Positions 4,868 to 6,034 of a stretch of 6,034 nt of DNA are shown here, piece by piece. This DNA comes from Actinobacteria bacterium UBA912 (GTDB lineage: Bacteria > Actinomycetota > Coriobacteriia > Anaerosomatales > UBA912): positions 1 through 6,034 of the forward strand of contig DBEG01000012.1 of NCBI GenBank assembly GCA_002293965.1. Direction: 5' to 3'. A model generated the notes under the pieces. It did not search any database and was not told the origin of the DNA. It was given only the letters and a program-made list of their open reading frames with translations. Positions within the stretch are counted from its first letter, which is position 1. Every line of letters begins with the position of its first letter. Both the position numbers and the translations under genes were made by a program.

Positions 4868-6034
4868 ATGAACGCCGGACACCAGGGCGGCTCGGCCGCG
4901 GCGGAAAGGGATCGCTCGGCGGAGCGCAGGTTTCGCGTCGTCTCCCAGTTCGAGCCTACCGGCGATCAGCCCAAGGCCATCGCCCAGCTCGCCGAGGGCA
5001 TCGAGAGAGGCCTTCGGTATCAGACCCTGCTTGGGGTCACCGGCTCGGGCAAGACGTTCACGATGGCCAAGACCATCGAGGCGATCCAACGACCGACCCT
5101 GATCATGGCCCCCAACAAGACGCTCGCTGCCCAGCTCGCAGCGGAACTCAAGGAGCTCATGCCCGACAACGCGGTCGTCTACTTCGTCTCCTACTACGAC
5201 TACTACCAGCCCGAGGCGTACGTCCCGTCCACCGACACCTTCATCGAGAAGGACGCGTCGATAAACGCCGAGGTCGAGAAGTTGCGCCACGCCGCGACCG
5301 CCGCGCTGCTTTCGCGCCGCGACGTGGTGGTCGTAGCCAGCGTGAGCTGCATCTACGGTATCGGCTCCCCGGAGGATTACGCCGGGATGGCGGTCTTCGT
5401 CACCGTCGGCGATGAGCTCGACCGAGACCTGATGATCCGGCAGCTCATCGAGATCCAGTACGACCGCAACGACTACGAGCTCGGCCGCGGATCGTTCCGC
5501 GTGCGCGGCGACACGATCGACGTCTTCCCGCCATACGCCGACCACCCCGTGCGCGTCGGGTTCTTCGGCGACGAGATCGAGAGCATCGCCGAGATCGACC
5601 AGGTCACAGGCGAGGTGCTGCTGACGTACTCATGGCTGCCCATCTGGCCGGCCACCCACTATGTGACCGCGCCCGACAAGCTCGCCGAAGCAGTGAAGAC
5701 GATCCACGCCGAACTCCAGCAGCGACTTGGCGAGTTCCGGGCCGAAGGTAAGCTGCTCGAAGCCCAGCGGCTCGAGATGCGGATCACCTACGACCTGGAG
5801 ATGCTGGAGACGATGGGCTTCTGCTCCGGGATCGAGAACTACTCGCGGCATCTCGATGGGCGCGAAGCCGGCGAGCCGGCGAACACGTTGCTCGACTACT
5901 TCCCCGAGGACTTCGTGTGTTTCATCGATGAGAGCCACGTCACCGTGCCCCAGATCCGCGGCATGCACGAGGGCGACAAGTCGCGCAAACTCACGCTGGT
6001 CGAGCACGGTTTCCGCCTTCCAAGCGCGCTCGAC
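4868..6034 (+). CDS. uvrB: Excinuclease ABC subunit B, N-terminal part (partial, 3' end outside window)
   Basis: UvrB is the helicase-like damage-verification subunit of UvrABC nucleotide excision repair. It receives DNA from UvrA, opens the strands and recruits UvrC. 389 residues are open to the right edge without a stop; the family is usually 660-700. Conserved blocks in order: FRVVSQFEPTGDQPKAI (22-38), Walker A GVTGSGKT (56-63), TLIMAPNKTLAAQL (77-90), the DNA-clamping beta-hairpin tyrosines YYDYYQPEAYVP (109-120), SVSCIYGIGSPEDY, and the Walker B region CFIDESHVTVPQIRGM with DESH at 354-357. The visible end LVEHGFRLPSALD is typical. The helicase C-terminal half and the UVR motif lie outside. 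The N-terminus carries a polar extension of about 20 residues before the usual start block. It follows the transglycosylase by 9 nt and is probably in the coaE operon. Confidence 0.98.
   Translation, partial: MNAGHQGGSAAAERDRSAERRFRVVSQFEPTGDQPKAIAQLAEGIERGLRYQTLLGVTGSGKTFTMAKTIEAIQRPTLIMAPNKTLAAQLAAELKELMPDNAVVYFVSYYDYYQPEAYVPSTDTFIEKDASINAEVEKLRHAATAALLSRRDVVVVASVSCIYGIGSPEDYAGMAVFVTVGDELDRDLMIRQLIEIQYDRNDYELGRGSFRVRGDTIDVFPPYADHPVRVGFFGDEIESIAEIDQVTGEVLLTYSWLPIWPATHYVTAPDKLAEAVKTIHAELQQRLGEFRAEGKLLEAQRLEMRITYDLEMLETMGFCSGIENYSRHLDGREAGEPANTLLDYFPEDFVCFIDESHVTVPQIRGMHEGDKSRKLTLVEHGFRLPSALD

Noticed and set aside
4726..5415. A 229-codon + strand open frame across the transglycosylase end and uvrB
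   Set aside because: Its translation is Arg/Gly-rich frame-shadow sequence, and both overlapped genes have clear family motifs in another frame.
4790..5545. A 251-codon - strand open frame opposite uvrB
   Set aside because: Val/Asp/Leu-rich antisense shadow of a strongly conserved gene, with no recognisable motif.

Overview
The window is about 6 kb of high-GC bacterial chromosome, with every gene on the + strand. The order polA – rpsA – coaE – uvrB is the arrangement I know from Actinobacteria (for example polA-rpsA-coaE...uvrB in mycobacteria). Together with the four-domain ribosomal protein S1, the GC-rich codon use and the GTG starts, this points to an actinobacterium. A Coriobacteriia-like or deep-branching lineage is possible, but that is an inference and no 16S marker is present.

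Layout. Positions 1-801 hold the C-terminal polymerase domain of DNA polymerase I, cut by the left edge. Positions 866-1431 hold a two-gene type II toxin-antitoxin module: a ribbon-helix-helix antitoxin overlapping a MazF/PemK-type endoribonuclease, with a 19-bp near-palindrome just upstream as a candidate operator. Positions 1486-2040 encode a flavodoxin-fold NAD(P)H-dependent FMN reductase of the ChrR/YieF type. These three genes look like accessory cargo between polA and rpsA. A 229-bp intergenic region (2041-2269) carries a good sigma-70-type promoter and a structured rpsA leader. rpsA (2270-3580) encodes S1 with four S1 domains and a strongly acidic repetitive tail. A strong intrinsic terminator follows, with a candidate promoter folded into it. 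Then coaE (3670-4278), a membrane-anchored lytic transglycosylase (4268-4858) and the N-terminal half of uvrB (4868 to the right edge) form a tightly packed operon.

How the genes work together. PolA and UvrB both belong to nucleotide excision repair: UvrB verifies damage and PolA fills the excised gap. S1 helps mRNA bind the ribosome, CoaE makes coenzyme A, and the transglycosylase cuts peptidoglycan. Beyond shared growth functions, only PolA and UvrB have an obvious mechanistic link. The toxin-antitoxin pair is self-contained.

I see no wholly new system. The most interesting points are regulatory: the promoter-in-terminator arrangement between rpsA and coaE, the duplicated SD-like repeat and hairpin over the rpsA start, and the palindrome at the antitoxin promoter.
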